Assembly (NCBI RefSeq): GCF_963678635.1
Contig: NC_087063.1
Span: 9,520,386 to 9,584,385 of the forward strand
Source: Symsagittifera roscoffensis
Taxonomy: Eukaryota; Xenacoelomorpha; Acoela; Convolutidae
DNA: 64,000 bases
Direction: 5' to 3'
In this document: positions 32,277 to 43,578 of the stretch, one piece after another
How positions within the stretch are numbered: the stretch's first letter is position 1
How the letters are laid out: each line of letters starts with the position of its first letter
Notes under the pieces: model-generated
The model's input: the letters and a program-made list of their open reading frames with translations, nothing else
The model's database searches: none
What the model was told of the DNA's origin: nothing
Made by a program: the position numbers and the translations under genes

Positions 32277-32690
32277 CACTTATTTTCGACCATGCCGCGA
32301 CTAATTTTTTGAAAGCCGTGACTAAATTTTCGACCACTGACTAATTTTTCGATCATGCCGCGACTAATTTTCTGACCGCAGTTACTTTTTTTGAACATGC
32401 AGGGAATAATGTTTTACCAGCCGTGACTAATTTTTCAACCTCCGCGACTTGTTTTTCAACCATGCAGCTACTTTTTTCGACCGGCGCGACTAATTTTTCG
32501 ACCTTACCGCGACGATTTTTTTGACCGCCGCGACTAATTTTTCGACCATCACGACTAATTTTTGGACCGCCGCGAATAATTTTTTGACCACCGCGACTAA
32601 TTTTTTGACCATTGCGACTAATTTTTCGACCGCCGCGAATAATTTTTTAACCGCAGCGACTAAATTTTCGACCATCGCGACCGAGATACG
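32277..32690. repeat. 21-bp minisatellite
   Basis: Units of gcgactaatttttcgaccatc type; the last seven or so (about 32530-32680) are regular and the earlier ones vary in length and sequence. Because 21 is a multiple of three, both strands stay open for about 60 codons (VKKLVA-type on minus, TNFSTA-type on plus). That openness is a product of the repeat and not evidence for a gene. Confidence 0.9.
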
Positions 32691-32721
32691 GTATTTCCCG
32701 ACTTGAAGCTTTTTCCAGACT

Positions 32722-32865
32722 ATGATTTTTGGTCACGGAATTAACATTTTCGCTACCGACAAAGCCAAAAAGATAGTAGCGGACCTCGATCAGCGAGGAA
32801 AAAAACTCAATATCGATATTTTTGGACCAAATAAATGCACGATGTGGAATTTAATTTTCTTCTAA
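32722..32865 (+). CDS. Possible 47-codon coding remnant
   Basis: ATG at 32722 to TAA ending 32865, reading MIFGHGINIFATD then AKKIVADLDQRGKKLNID and ending FGPNKCTMWNL. The composition is protein-like, unlike its surroundings. The pattern K-x-V-x-x-L-x-x-x-G-x-K-L-N followed by NKC faintly recalls the segment after the catalytic motif of retroelement reverse transcriptases. It is too short to decide. Confidence 0.15.
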   Translation: MIFGHGINIFATDKAKKIVADLDQRGKKLNIDIFGPNKCTMWNLIFF

Positions 32866-34190
32866 ATTGATAAACCCGTACTGGTTTATTTGTTCTTTTC
32901 GTTAAATTTGGTCTTAACTTTGATGCTGTTGAAATAGTTCAAGGTTTTTACTACACAAGTTTTCTCATTGTAGCAGAGGAAGTCTGATGGCCAGAAAAAT
33001 TACAAGAATCCATCGATCGACACTTGACGCCAGCTTAACGTATGAAAGATGGCGATTTAAGGTAAAAGTGACGCAGCTGGAATCTTCTTCTCGCTGGAAG
33101 TTGGGAAGAAGTTTAAGAGAGAATTGGCCTCATTTAATTGAGCAGCCAAAACGGCATAAACAGGCTTTCACCCAATTGTACGAAAAAAAAACTGTGAACT
33201 GGCTAACTGGCATACGAGTTTGAGAATGCTGTGAAGCAGGACTGGGATTGAATCAACTGTACAATCCCCCCATAAGTGACCTACTCTAGAATGCCCTCCC
33301 CAAGCATGTAATAAAACTGAAAATTGACTGCAAAGAAACGGATTTGGCAAACTTTCTGACAAACTAACAAGAGAATTTGGTATTTGAGGTTGTCTACAGA
33401 GAACTACTACTTCTTATCTATAAAAAAAACTTCAAAGAACTGAAGCCATCATCGACATGAAAAGCCGTCTGGCGGCCTCAAGAAGTCACGAAATACTGAG
33501 GCGACCTTCAAAAGTCACAAAAGTCTGTGAAACTTGTTTAACTTCCGAAAACCGACTTTGCAACCGGTTTTTGTCGATTAACCTTTCTGAGATTGTTTCA
33601 ATGGCGTTATGTGTCAGTATACCAGCGTAACTTACGAATATTCGTAAAAACATTCGGTATTATCACATCACTGCTATAGTCAGAACGATACAAGCTGGAG
33701 GTAAAACCAGAAAAGTCCTCCTAGAATAGGTCTCAATATGCGACACTCCTTAAATTGCCGGTACAAACAAATAGAGGCAAGTTTGACAGCAATGATTTTC
33801 GCTCGGAAGGAGAAATTTACAACTTGAAAGTCCGTACTGCTGGCCAGAAGCAGTTCTCTCCTTTGCAATTCTCGCTAAGAATGGTTTTGATAGTTATAAT
33901 GGGTGCTCTACTTTTCAGTTAGTAGTTGACTAATACAGTGATGCTCAAACAAGAGCCCGCTTTTGATGGGTAAACTACTAGCTAGTATTTCTCTGAGCAG
34001 TTGAACGCATTGCAATTGACAAGGCGTCGAATTATAGAATCAAAACCGCACTCACGCAACACACGAACAGCAGAAGAACCCTATTTGTTTCAGGCAAACA
34101 AGTCTCTTACTAACGAGATTATCCAAAGAATCTGAAAGGACCTGCAACGTTTATCGGAAAAGGCGGAAAAGAGATTTTTCTGAGACACTA
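32866..34190. other. No gene recognised
   Basis: AT-rich but less extreme than the array to the right. Includes a 78-codon plus-strand ORF at 32987-33223 without family match, and a block near 33460-33560 with repeated aaaagtcacaaa-type words. I see nothing that supports a gene. Confidence 0.5.
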
Positions 34191-34191
34191 C

Positions 34192-35278
34192 CCGCACCGA
34201 AGTTTCTCGGATAAAAATAGATTATATTGAGAAAATGTTGCCGAAAATATTGCCATTATAATCGATTATGTGTAACCAATTTAAGCAACAATTTCTATTA
34301 TAATAGAAAGAAAATAGATTATTTTCATCAAGAATATATTGCCTTGTAATTCCACTGAAATGTATTTTTTTCTCCACATAATCTCAATAAAATCTATTTT
34401 TTTTTGCCCTGAAATCGCCATGAAATCTCAATAAAATCTATTGTTTTTGCCATAAAATTGCAATAAAATCTATTGTTTTTGCCATAAAAAAACGGCCCCT
34501 CTAGCTTCCCCCCCCCAACTGAAGGGGTAGGGTAAACTGGGGGGGGGGGCATAACCGGGGGGATGGGTAAATAAATCGGGGGGGGGATAAAGTGGTAAAC
34601 TGGGGGGAGGGTAAATAGTGGGAGTGGCGTAAAGTGGGGTGGGGGGGTAGTAAACTGGTGGGGGTAGTGAACTGGGGGCTTAACTGAGGGTGGGGGGGGG
34701 GGGTGTTTAAACTGGGGGGGGGTGGGTAGCTTGTGGTAGAAAAACAGTAAAATGAAGTGTTAAACTGCGATGAATTTAAAAACAGAGACCAAAAAGTATA
34801 GAAATTTTGTTCTGAAATGTAACATTTTATGAAACGTAATACGTAGCAACTGCACTAAACAGGAAATAAGATAATTTTAAATAAATTGTAAATTTCATGA
34901 ATAACCCCTCAAAAAAATCCATTATAATGGATTAAAATCGATTATAATGGATTATATTGACAAAAAAATATTAGGATTATAATCCATTTTTAATGGATTA
35001 TAATCGATTATTTTGTCATTTTATTGCAAACCATATTATGACAATATAATAGATTATGATCCATGGGCGCTCGGTGCGGGAATCTCTTATAATCTATTAT
35101 AATTCCAAAATAATTGACATAAAATTAAAGTTTTTTGATGAATTTTTTTCTCCATATAATCGATTTTTCTGTTCTGCGACCACAAAATCACCAGATAATT
35201 GATTATTAAAAGAACAATTTTTTGTTCGACCACAAAATCGCCAGATAATAGATAATAATCAGAGAAACTTCGGTGCGG
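34192..35278. mobile_element. 1.09-kb element with 17-bp perfect terminal inverted repeats
   Basis: ccgcaccgaagtttctc at 34192-34208 is the exact reverse complement of 35262-35278. The triplet cta lies next to both ends, with one extra c on the left, which could be a 3-bp target-site duplication. The interior is non-coding. It has tandem caataaaatctattgttttt units at about 34390-34490, a G-rich minisatellite, aatggattataatcgattat palindromic words at 34920-35010, and two 50-bp-spaced cgaccacaaaatcgccagat units at the right. It looks like a non-autonomous DNA transposon. Confidence 0.7.
34522..34730 (+). repeat. G-rich minisatellite, quadruplex-prone
   Basis: Irregular units of gtaaactgggggg type repeated about ten times, with G runs of 4 to 12. 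It lies inside the terminal-inverted-repeat element. Many closely spaced G runs on one strand could form G-quadruplexes. Confidence 0.85.
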
Positions 35279-38200
35279 CTAATGTTTCACTGGGATGTAA
35301 AAACTCTTCAAACTTTTATGTGAAAATGTGAAAAAACTTTTAAAAAAATGATAAAATTTTGAAAAAAATTTTGAAAAAATTTGACACAATTTTTTTTTGT
35401 CTCAAACTGTCCAATAAAGCTTTCAATCGATCAGACATGAGTTATAACACATTGAAATACCTTTGAGAAGCTCTAGAGATGTTTTTTCGAAAAAGTGATT
35501 TTTTTCTTGCGTGTCTAAATCGTGCACCGAGATGAAAATTGAAATTTTTTCATATCCAGCAACCTCCGAGAACCAGAGTTTGTCATTCGGACGAACATCG
35601 CAAAAAAAACAAATTCGTTTTGCTTAAAAACAACTCCTTCATGGTAAATTTTAATTTTTTCGGTTTTTGGTTTTTTGAACTACATAAATAATGAAATTTT
35701 TATAACTTAACAGAAGCAAATCGATTGGTTTCAATAGAACCATAGGTTCAGAGCGTGATGTCTTTTTTCAGTTTGGAATAAAAAAATGCTGTTTTTCTCG
35801 AAAAAATTTCAAAAAATTTTGAAATTTTTTGACACTTGCAAACCTCCGACACTTGCAAAGGTTTAAGTTAATTTTGAAATTTCATATTTTTCTAAAAATA
35901 AGACTGAATAATTCAAGGTTCTGACCACCGTTAATTTTTGATCTGATAAAGATAGACGCTTGGTAATTAGGACCGTTTCTGTTCTCCTATACTAGGGCAA
36001 GCCAAGAGTTCAGCTAAGTTTTCATTTCGTTTATATACTGAGATGAAAAAACTTTTCAAAGTTTTTGTGAAAATTTAAAAAAATCAAAAAAATTTAAAAA
36101 TTGAAAAATTGAACTAAAAAAAATTTTTTTGTCACTAACTGTCCAATAAAGCTTTCAATCAAACAGACAAGAGTTATAACAGATTGAAATACCTTTGAGA
36201 AGCTGAAGAGATGTTTTTTCGAAAAAGTGATTTTTTTCTTGGTTGTCTAAATTGTGCACCGAGATGAAAATTGAAATTTTTTCATATCCAGCAACCTCCG
36301 AGAACCAGAGTTTGTCATTCGGACGAACATCGCAAAAAAAACGCTTTCGTTTTGCTTAAAAACAACTCCTTCATGGTAAATTTTATTTTTTTCGGTTTTT
36401 GGTTTTTTGAACTACATAAATAATGAAATTTTTATAACTTAACAGAAGCAAATCGATTGGTTTCAATAGAACCATAGGTTCAGAGCGTGATGTTTTTTTC
36501 AGTTTGGAATAAAAAAAATGCTGTTTTTTTGAAAAAAAAATATGTTAATTTTGAAATTTTTATATTTTTCTAAAAATAAGACTGAATAATTCAAGGTTCT
36601 GACCACCGTTAATTTTTTGATCTGATAAAGATAGACGCTTGGTAATGAGGACCAATTCTGTTCTCCTAAGCTAGGGCAAGCTAGTAGTCTAGCTAATTTT
36701 CACTTCGTTCATGAACAGAGATTTAAAAAATTTTTCAAATTTTCATGTGAAAATTTCAAAAATCAAAAAACTGAAAAAAAAAATTAGAAAAAACTTTTTT
36801 TTTGTCTCAAACTGTCCAATAAAGCTTTCAATTGATCAAACATGAGTTATAACACATTTAAATACCTTTGAGAAGCTCTAGAGATGTTTTTTTTGAAAAA
36901 GTGATCTCTTCTCTTGGGTGTCTAAATCGTCAACCGAGATGAAATTTGAAACATTTTAATATCCAGCAACCACCCGGGAACCATCGCAAGAAACGCATTT
37001 TTTTTTGCTTCAAAACAACTCCTTCATTGTAAAATTTCCTTATTTTGATTTTTGGTTTTTCGAGCTACATAAATTTAGTATTTTATAATTTAACAGAGGC
37101 GAACCGATTGAATTTGATAGAACGAACCATAGTTTCAGAGCGTGAAGTTTTTTTTAGATTGGAATGAAAAAAAAACTGCTGAACTGTTTTTGAAAAATTT
37201 TCATTTTTGTTCTCTTAACCCTATTTAGGGCAAGCCATTGGCGTTGTTTTACCAGGATCATTGCTAAAGTGAGAAATAACTGTGAGTTTTTTTTTGAATA
37301 GAAAAGAAAAATCAAAAAAACTTCAAAAATTAAAACTAACCTAAAACTTTGTTTCTTATGGTTTGCTATGAGTTTCTTTTTGTCGTACTAGGAAGCAATT
37401 GGGGGGGGGGGGGTTCTTGCAACTAGTGTAGTGCAACAAAATTGTATCTATTCTTTCTAATTTTTTTTGTTTAAGTTCTCTTTAAGTTTGATTCTAAGCA
37501 ACACACTAAAATTAAATTGGACTAATTGATAACGAAACAATCAAAGAAGATCAGGCTAAAATTTATTTATGAGCAATTAACTGGTATTAAAGAGTTTATA
37601 ATTTGCTTTATAAGTTTTTTTTTTTGAATAGAAAAGAAAAATCAAAAAAACTTCAAAAATTAAAACTAACCTAAAACTTTGTTTCTTATGGTTTGCTATG
37701 AGTTTTTTTTGTCGTACTAGGAAGCAATTGGGGGGGGGGGGGTTCTTGCAACTAGTGTAGTGCAACAAAATTTTATCTATTCTATCTAATTTTTTCTTGT
37801 TTAAGTTCTCTTTAAGTCTGATTCAAAGCAACACACTAAAATTAAATTGGACTAATTGATAACGAAACAATCAAAGAAGATCAAGCTAAAATTTATTTAT
37901 GAGCAATTAACTGGTATTAAAGAGTTTATAATTTGGTTTTTTTTGATTTGTCATATTTTTTTGTAATTTTCTGAACCAAAGATGGGAGAATTAGCTAAAT
38001 CTATTTTTCAATAAATTTTAATAAAAAGGATGTGAAAAAGCTACAAAAAAACTTTTTGTTTGCTGTTTTCTGGTATAGTAGATTCTATAAAAATCTTTTG
38101 ATTATTTTTACTTTGTCTAACGGCGAGAACTTGTTCAAAAAAATAGGGGCGAAAAAGAGGGTAACTTACTTCAATTTTCAGATTCCCTGAAGGAAAAAAA

Positions 38201-39612
38201 ATTATCCACGATCCAGTTTTCTCATTTCGATGGTTGTTATCAATAGAGATAGTATGTAGTTGCCCTAAGATTAAATTTGAAAATATATTACACCTGTGAT
38301 CATTTTTTGTTGAATTATGGGGGTTTAAAAAATGTCAATTTGTTAAAATTAACGCGCGATATATTTTGCGCTATTAACGCATAAGCGGAGATTTATTCCG
38401 TCTTAGATATCGTTCCAAACTGGTTTGAAGGAAGCTTTTATGCCATAATCGATTTGTTAATAGGAGCGAAATTTATCACTTTATACTTTATAAGGAGTTT
38501 GAGGGATAATTATTATAAAAAATTTCAAATATTATTTTTTTATTGTTTTTATTTTATTTATTTTTTTTAATTTTCAAGTCAATACTGTTCCATAGACCTT
38601 AAAAAGCAGTCGGAACAATCAGGGCTTCTTTACAGAGATGTCTTATTTAGTTTTTTAGATTCCGCTTTTGCGCCGATATCGCGATTCACTTAACCTGCTG
38701 TGTGGTTGAATGGTGTTCAAAAATCTTCAAAAAAACTTAGTAGTTAAATAAGTAACTTCCCACGTTTTGACATTTTCGAAAAAAAATCTCTTCTCGGCGC
38801 GCGGAAAAAATCAAGTTCAAACATGTTTTTAGTCGTTTGCCCGAGAAAAAAGCATGCCGCAAAACGACGGCTTTTAATAGGATAGTTTTCGATGCAACTA
38901 TTAATTTGATAATCATGCCGCAAAACGATAGTTTTCTATTGGTTAAATTTCAATGCAGCTAGATACGTCATTGCGCGTCATTGTGCGATTTGAGTTAAAA
39001 ACTAACCTGATTGGAAAATACTCTGATTTTCTATAATTTCATTTTCCTACAGTAGTGTAATCTGATCAGTTGTTAAAATTGAAACTAAGTTTTTGCAAAG
39101 GCTATAAAACTTGATAACATAATTAAAACTGCTTCAATATACCACGGAATTACATATCTCTCCCGATCAAGAAAAGCGAAGTGCTTCAGAATACGTTGTC
39201 AGGTATAAAGAAGGAAATAACTTTAAGTTTACCAGTGCAAAGAATTTTTGATTCCAAATCGAAGTAAACCGCTTCTAAAATCAAAGTAAACTACTGAATC
39301 CATTCCAAGTTTGTTTATACCCTTAAAATGCATTAGACCAAAATAATAAGCAGATTTTCTCAGACTGCAGGAGGCAAAAGCCAAAAAATAACTGAGACTC
39401 AAACAAACCTTTGCAAGTGTCGGAGGAGAAAAAAGGAAAGAGAGAGAGAGAGAGAGAGAGAAAGAAGTGAACAAAAATATCTAAATTTTCTAACAATTTC
39501 TTATTTTTCTGAAAATAGTTTTTTGACTAACTCGAAGCTCCGACCCCGACAACTTTTGATGTGAGTAAGAAACACGACTGTTTAACGGGACCTTTTCTGT
39601 TCGCCTATGGTA
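35279..39612 (+). repeat. Higher-order repeat unit 1 (type I, left end of array)
   Basis: Starts inside subrepeat A at ctaatgtttcactgggatgt, immediately after the terminal inverted repeat of the neighbouring element. It then carries subrepeats B (tag aagccaagagttcagctaag, about 35997), C (tag aagctagtagtctagctaat) and D (tag aagccattggcgttgtttta), a spacer with a (G)13 tract, and a (GA)n tract at about 39440. Each of the first three subrepeats contains tgtccaataaagctttcaat and ttataacttaacag. No gene. Confidence 0.9.
37296..37935 (+). repeat. 330-bp tandem duplication within unit 1
   Basis: gaatagaaaagaaaaatc ... ctaggaagcaattgggg ... ggtattaaagagtttataat is present at 37296 and again at 37626, whereas other units have it once. 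This explains why unit 1 is longer than the rest. Confidence 0.9.
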
Positions 39613-42600
39613 GGGCAAGCCAGTATCGTAGCTAATGTTTCACTGGGATGTAAAAACTCTTCAAAATGTGAAAAAACTTTTAAAAAAATGATAAAATTTT
39701 GAAAAAACTTGACAAAATTTTTTTTTGTCTAAAACTGTCCAATAAAGCTTTCAATCGATCAGACATGAGTTATAACAAATTGAAATAATTTGAGAAGCTC
39801 TAGAGATGTTTTTTCGAAAAGTGATTTTTTCACTTGGGTGTCTAAATCGTGAACCGAGATGAAAATTGAAATTTTTTAAAATCCAGCAACCTCCAGGAAC
39901 CTTTTTATTGCTTTTGCTTAAAAATAACTCCTTCATGATAAATTTTCATTTTTTCGTTTTTAGGTTTTTTGAACTTCATAAATAAAATTTTTCTTATAAC
40001 TTAACAGAAGCAAACCGATTGATTTCGATAGAACCATAGGTTCAGAGTGTGAAATTTTCTCTAATTTGGAATAAATAAATTTTTCTGATTTTTTTTGAAA
40101 AAAAAGTTGTTTTTGAAATTTTCAAATTTTTCTAAAAATAACTCATTGACTAATTCAAGGTTCTGATCACCGTTAGCTTTTGATCTGATAAAGATAGACG
40201 CTTGGTAATTAGGACCGTTTCTGTTCTCCTATACTAAGGCAAGCCAAGAGTTCAGCTAAGTTTTCATTTCGTTTATATACTGAGATGAAAAAACTTTTCA
40301 AAATTTTTGTGAAAATTTGAAAAAATTAAAAAAATTTAAAAAATTGAAATAAAAAAATTGAACTAAAAAATTTTTTGTCACTAACTGTCCAATAAAGCTT
40401 TCAATCGAACAGACATGAGTTATAACACATTGAAATACCTTTGAGAAGCTCTAGAGATGTTTTTTCGAAAAAGTGATTTTTTTCTTGCGTGTCTAAATCG
40501 AGCACCGAGATGAAAATTGAAATTTTTTCATATCCAGCAACCTCCGGGAACCAGAATTCGTCATTCGGACGAGCATCGCAAAAAAACGCATTCGTTTTGC
40601 TTAAAAACAACTCCTTCATGGTAAATTTTAATTTTTTCGGTTTTTGGTTTTTTGAACTACATAAATAATGAAATTTTTATAACTTAACAGAAGCAAATCG
40701 ATTGGTTTCAATAGAACCATAGGTTCAGAGCGTGATGTCTTTTTTCAGTTTGGAATAAAAAAATGCTGTTTTTTTTTGAAAAAATTTCAAAAAATTTTGA
40801 AATTTTTTGACAGTTGCAAACCTCCGACACTTGCAAAGGTTTAAGTTAATTTTGAAATTTCATATTTTTCTAAAAATAAGACTGAATAATTCAAGGTTCT
40901 GACCACCGTTAATTTTTGATCTGATAAAGATAGACGCTTGGTAATGAGGAACAATTCTGTTCTCCTAAGCTAGGGCAAGCTAGTAGTCTAGCTAATTTTC
41001 ATTTCGTTCATGAAAAGAGATGTAAAATTTTTTTCAAATATTCATGTGAAAATTTCAAAAATCAAAAAACTGAAAAAAAAATTAGAAAAAGTTTTTTTTT
41101 GTCTCAAACTGTCCAATAAAGCTTTCAATTGATCAAACATGAGTTATAACACATTTAAATACCTTTGAGAAGCTCTAGAGATGTTTTTTTTGAAAAAGTG
41201 ATCTTTTCTCTTGGGTGTCTAAATCGTGAACCGAGATGAAAATTGAAACGTTTTAATATCCAGCAACCACCCGAGAACCATCGCAAGAAACGCATTTTTT
41301 TTTGCTTCAAAACAACTCCTTCATTGTAAAATTTCCTTTTTTTGATTTTTGGTTTTTCGAGCTACATAAATTTAGTATTTTATAATTTAACAGAGGCGAA
41401 CCGATTGAATTTGATAGAATGAACCATAGTTTCAGAGCGTGAAGTTTTTTTTAGATTGGAATGAAAAAAAAAACTGCTGAATTGTTTTTGAAAAATTTTC
41501 ATTTTTGTTCTCTTAACCCTATTTAGGGCAAGCCATTGGCGTTGTTTTACCAGGATCATTGGTAAAGTGAGAAATGACTTGTGATTTTTTTTTTGAATAG
41601 AAAAGAAAAATCAAAAAAACTTCAAAAATTAAAACTAACCTAAAACTTTGTTTCTTATGGTTTGCTATGAGTTTTTTTGTCGTACTAGGAAGCAATTGGG
41701 GGGGGGGTTCTTGCAGCTAGTGTAGTGCAACAAAATTTTATCTATTCTATCTAATTTTTTCTTGTTTAAGTTCTCTTTAAGTCTGATTCAAAGCAACACA
41801 CTAAAATTAAATTGGACTAATTGATAACGAAACAATCAAAGAAGATCAAGCTAAAATTTATTTATGAGCAATTAACTGGTATTAAAGAGTTTATAATTTG
41901 GTTTTTGATTTGTCTGTTTTTTTGTAATTTTCTGAACCAAAGATGGGAGAATTAGCTAAATCTTTTTTTCAATAAATTTTAATAAAAAGGATGTGAAAAA
42001 GCTACAAAAAAAACTTTTTGTTAGCTGTTTTCTGGTATAGTAGATTCTATAATATTCTTTTGATCATTTTTACTTTGTCTAACGGCGAGAACTTGTTCAA
42101 AAAAATAAAGGCGAAAAAGAGGGTAACTTACTTCAATTTTCAGATTCCCTGAAGGAAAAAAAATTATCCACGATCCAGTTTTCTCATTTCGATGGTTGTT
42201 ATCAATAGAGATAGTATGTAGTTGCCCTAAGATTAAATTTGAAAATATATTACACCTGTGATCATTTTTTGTTGAATTATGGGGGTTTAAAAATGTCAAT
42301 TTGTTAAAGTTAACGCGCGATATATTTTGGGCTATTAACGCATAAGCGGAGATTTATTCCGTCTTAGATATCGTTCCAAACTGGTTTGAAGGAAGCTTTT
42401 ATGCCATAATCGATTTGTTAATGGGAGCGAAATTTATCACTTTATTTTTTATAAGGAGTTTGAGGGATAATTATTATAAAAAAATTTCAAATATTATTTT
42501 TTTATTGTTTTTATTTTATTTATTTTTTTTTAATTTTCAAGTCAATACTGTTCCATAGACCTTAAAAGGCAGTCGGAACAATCAGGGCTTCTTTACAGAG

Positions 42601-43578
42601 ATGTCTTATTTAGTTTTTTAGATTCCGCTTTTGCGCCGATATCGCGATTCACTTAACCTGCTGTGTGGTTGAATGGTGTTCAAAAATCTTCAAAAAAACT
42701 TAGTAGTTAAATAAGTAACTTCCCACGTTTTGACATTTTCGAAAAAAAATCTCTTCTCGGCGCGCGGAAAAAATCAAGTTCAAACATGTTTTTAGTCGTT
42801 TGCCCGAGAAAAAAGCATGCCGCAAAACGACGGCTTTTAATAGAATAGTTTTCGATGCAACTATTAATTTGATAATCATGCCGCAAAACGATAGTTTTCT
42901 ATTGGTTAAATTTCAATGCAGCTAGATACGTCATTGCGCGTCATTGTGCGATTTGAGTTAAAAACTAACCTGATTGGAAAATACTCTGATTTTCTATAAT
43001 TTCATTTTCCTACAGTAGTGTAATCTGATCAGTTGTTAAAATTGAAACTAAGTTTTTGCAAAGGCTATAAAACTTGATAACATAATTAAAACTGCTTCAA
43101 TATACCACGGAATTATATATCTCTCCCGATCATGAAAAGCCAAGTGCTTCAGAATACGTTGTCAGGTATAAAGAAGGAAATAACTTTAAGTTTACCAGTG
43201 CAAAGAATTTTTGATTCCAAATCGAAGTAAACCGCTTCTAAAATCAAAGTAAACTACTGAATCCATTCCATGTTTGTTTATACCCTTAAAATGCATTAGA
43301 CCAAAATAATAAGCAGATTTTCTCAGACTGCAGGAGGCAAAAGCCAAAAATTAACTGAGACTCAAACAAACCTTTGCAAGTGTCGGAGGAAAAAAAAAGG
43401 AAAGAGAGAGAGAGAGAGAGAGAGAGAAAGAAGTGAACAAAAATATCTAAATTTTCTAACAATTTCTTATTTTTCTGAAAATAGTATTTTGACTAACTCG
43501 AAGCTCCGACCCCGACAACTTTTGATGTGAGTAAGAAACACGACTGTTTAACGGGACCTTTTCTGTTCGCCTATGGTA
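39613..43578 (+). repeat. Higher-order repeat unit 2 (type I, 3966 bp)
   Basis: Complete unit from the tag gggcaagccagtatcgtagc to the base before its next occurrence. Subrepeat tags A, B, C and D lie at 39613, about 40237, 40973 and 41526, so spacing is 624, 736 and 553 bp, followed by a 2.05-kb spacer with (G)n at 41698 and (GA)n at 43400. Confidence 0.93.

Noticed and set aside
32490-32706. Overlapping 61-codon ORFs on both strands
   Set aside because: Openness is explained by the 21-bp minisatellite.
39229-39474. Minus-strand ORF with a Ser-Leu repeat start, resembling a signal peptide
   Set aside because: The hydrophobic SLSLSL run is the translation of the (GA)n microsatellite, repeated at each unit of the array.
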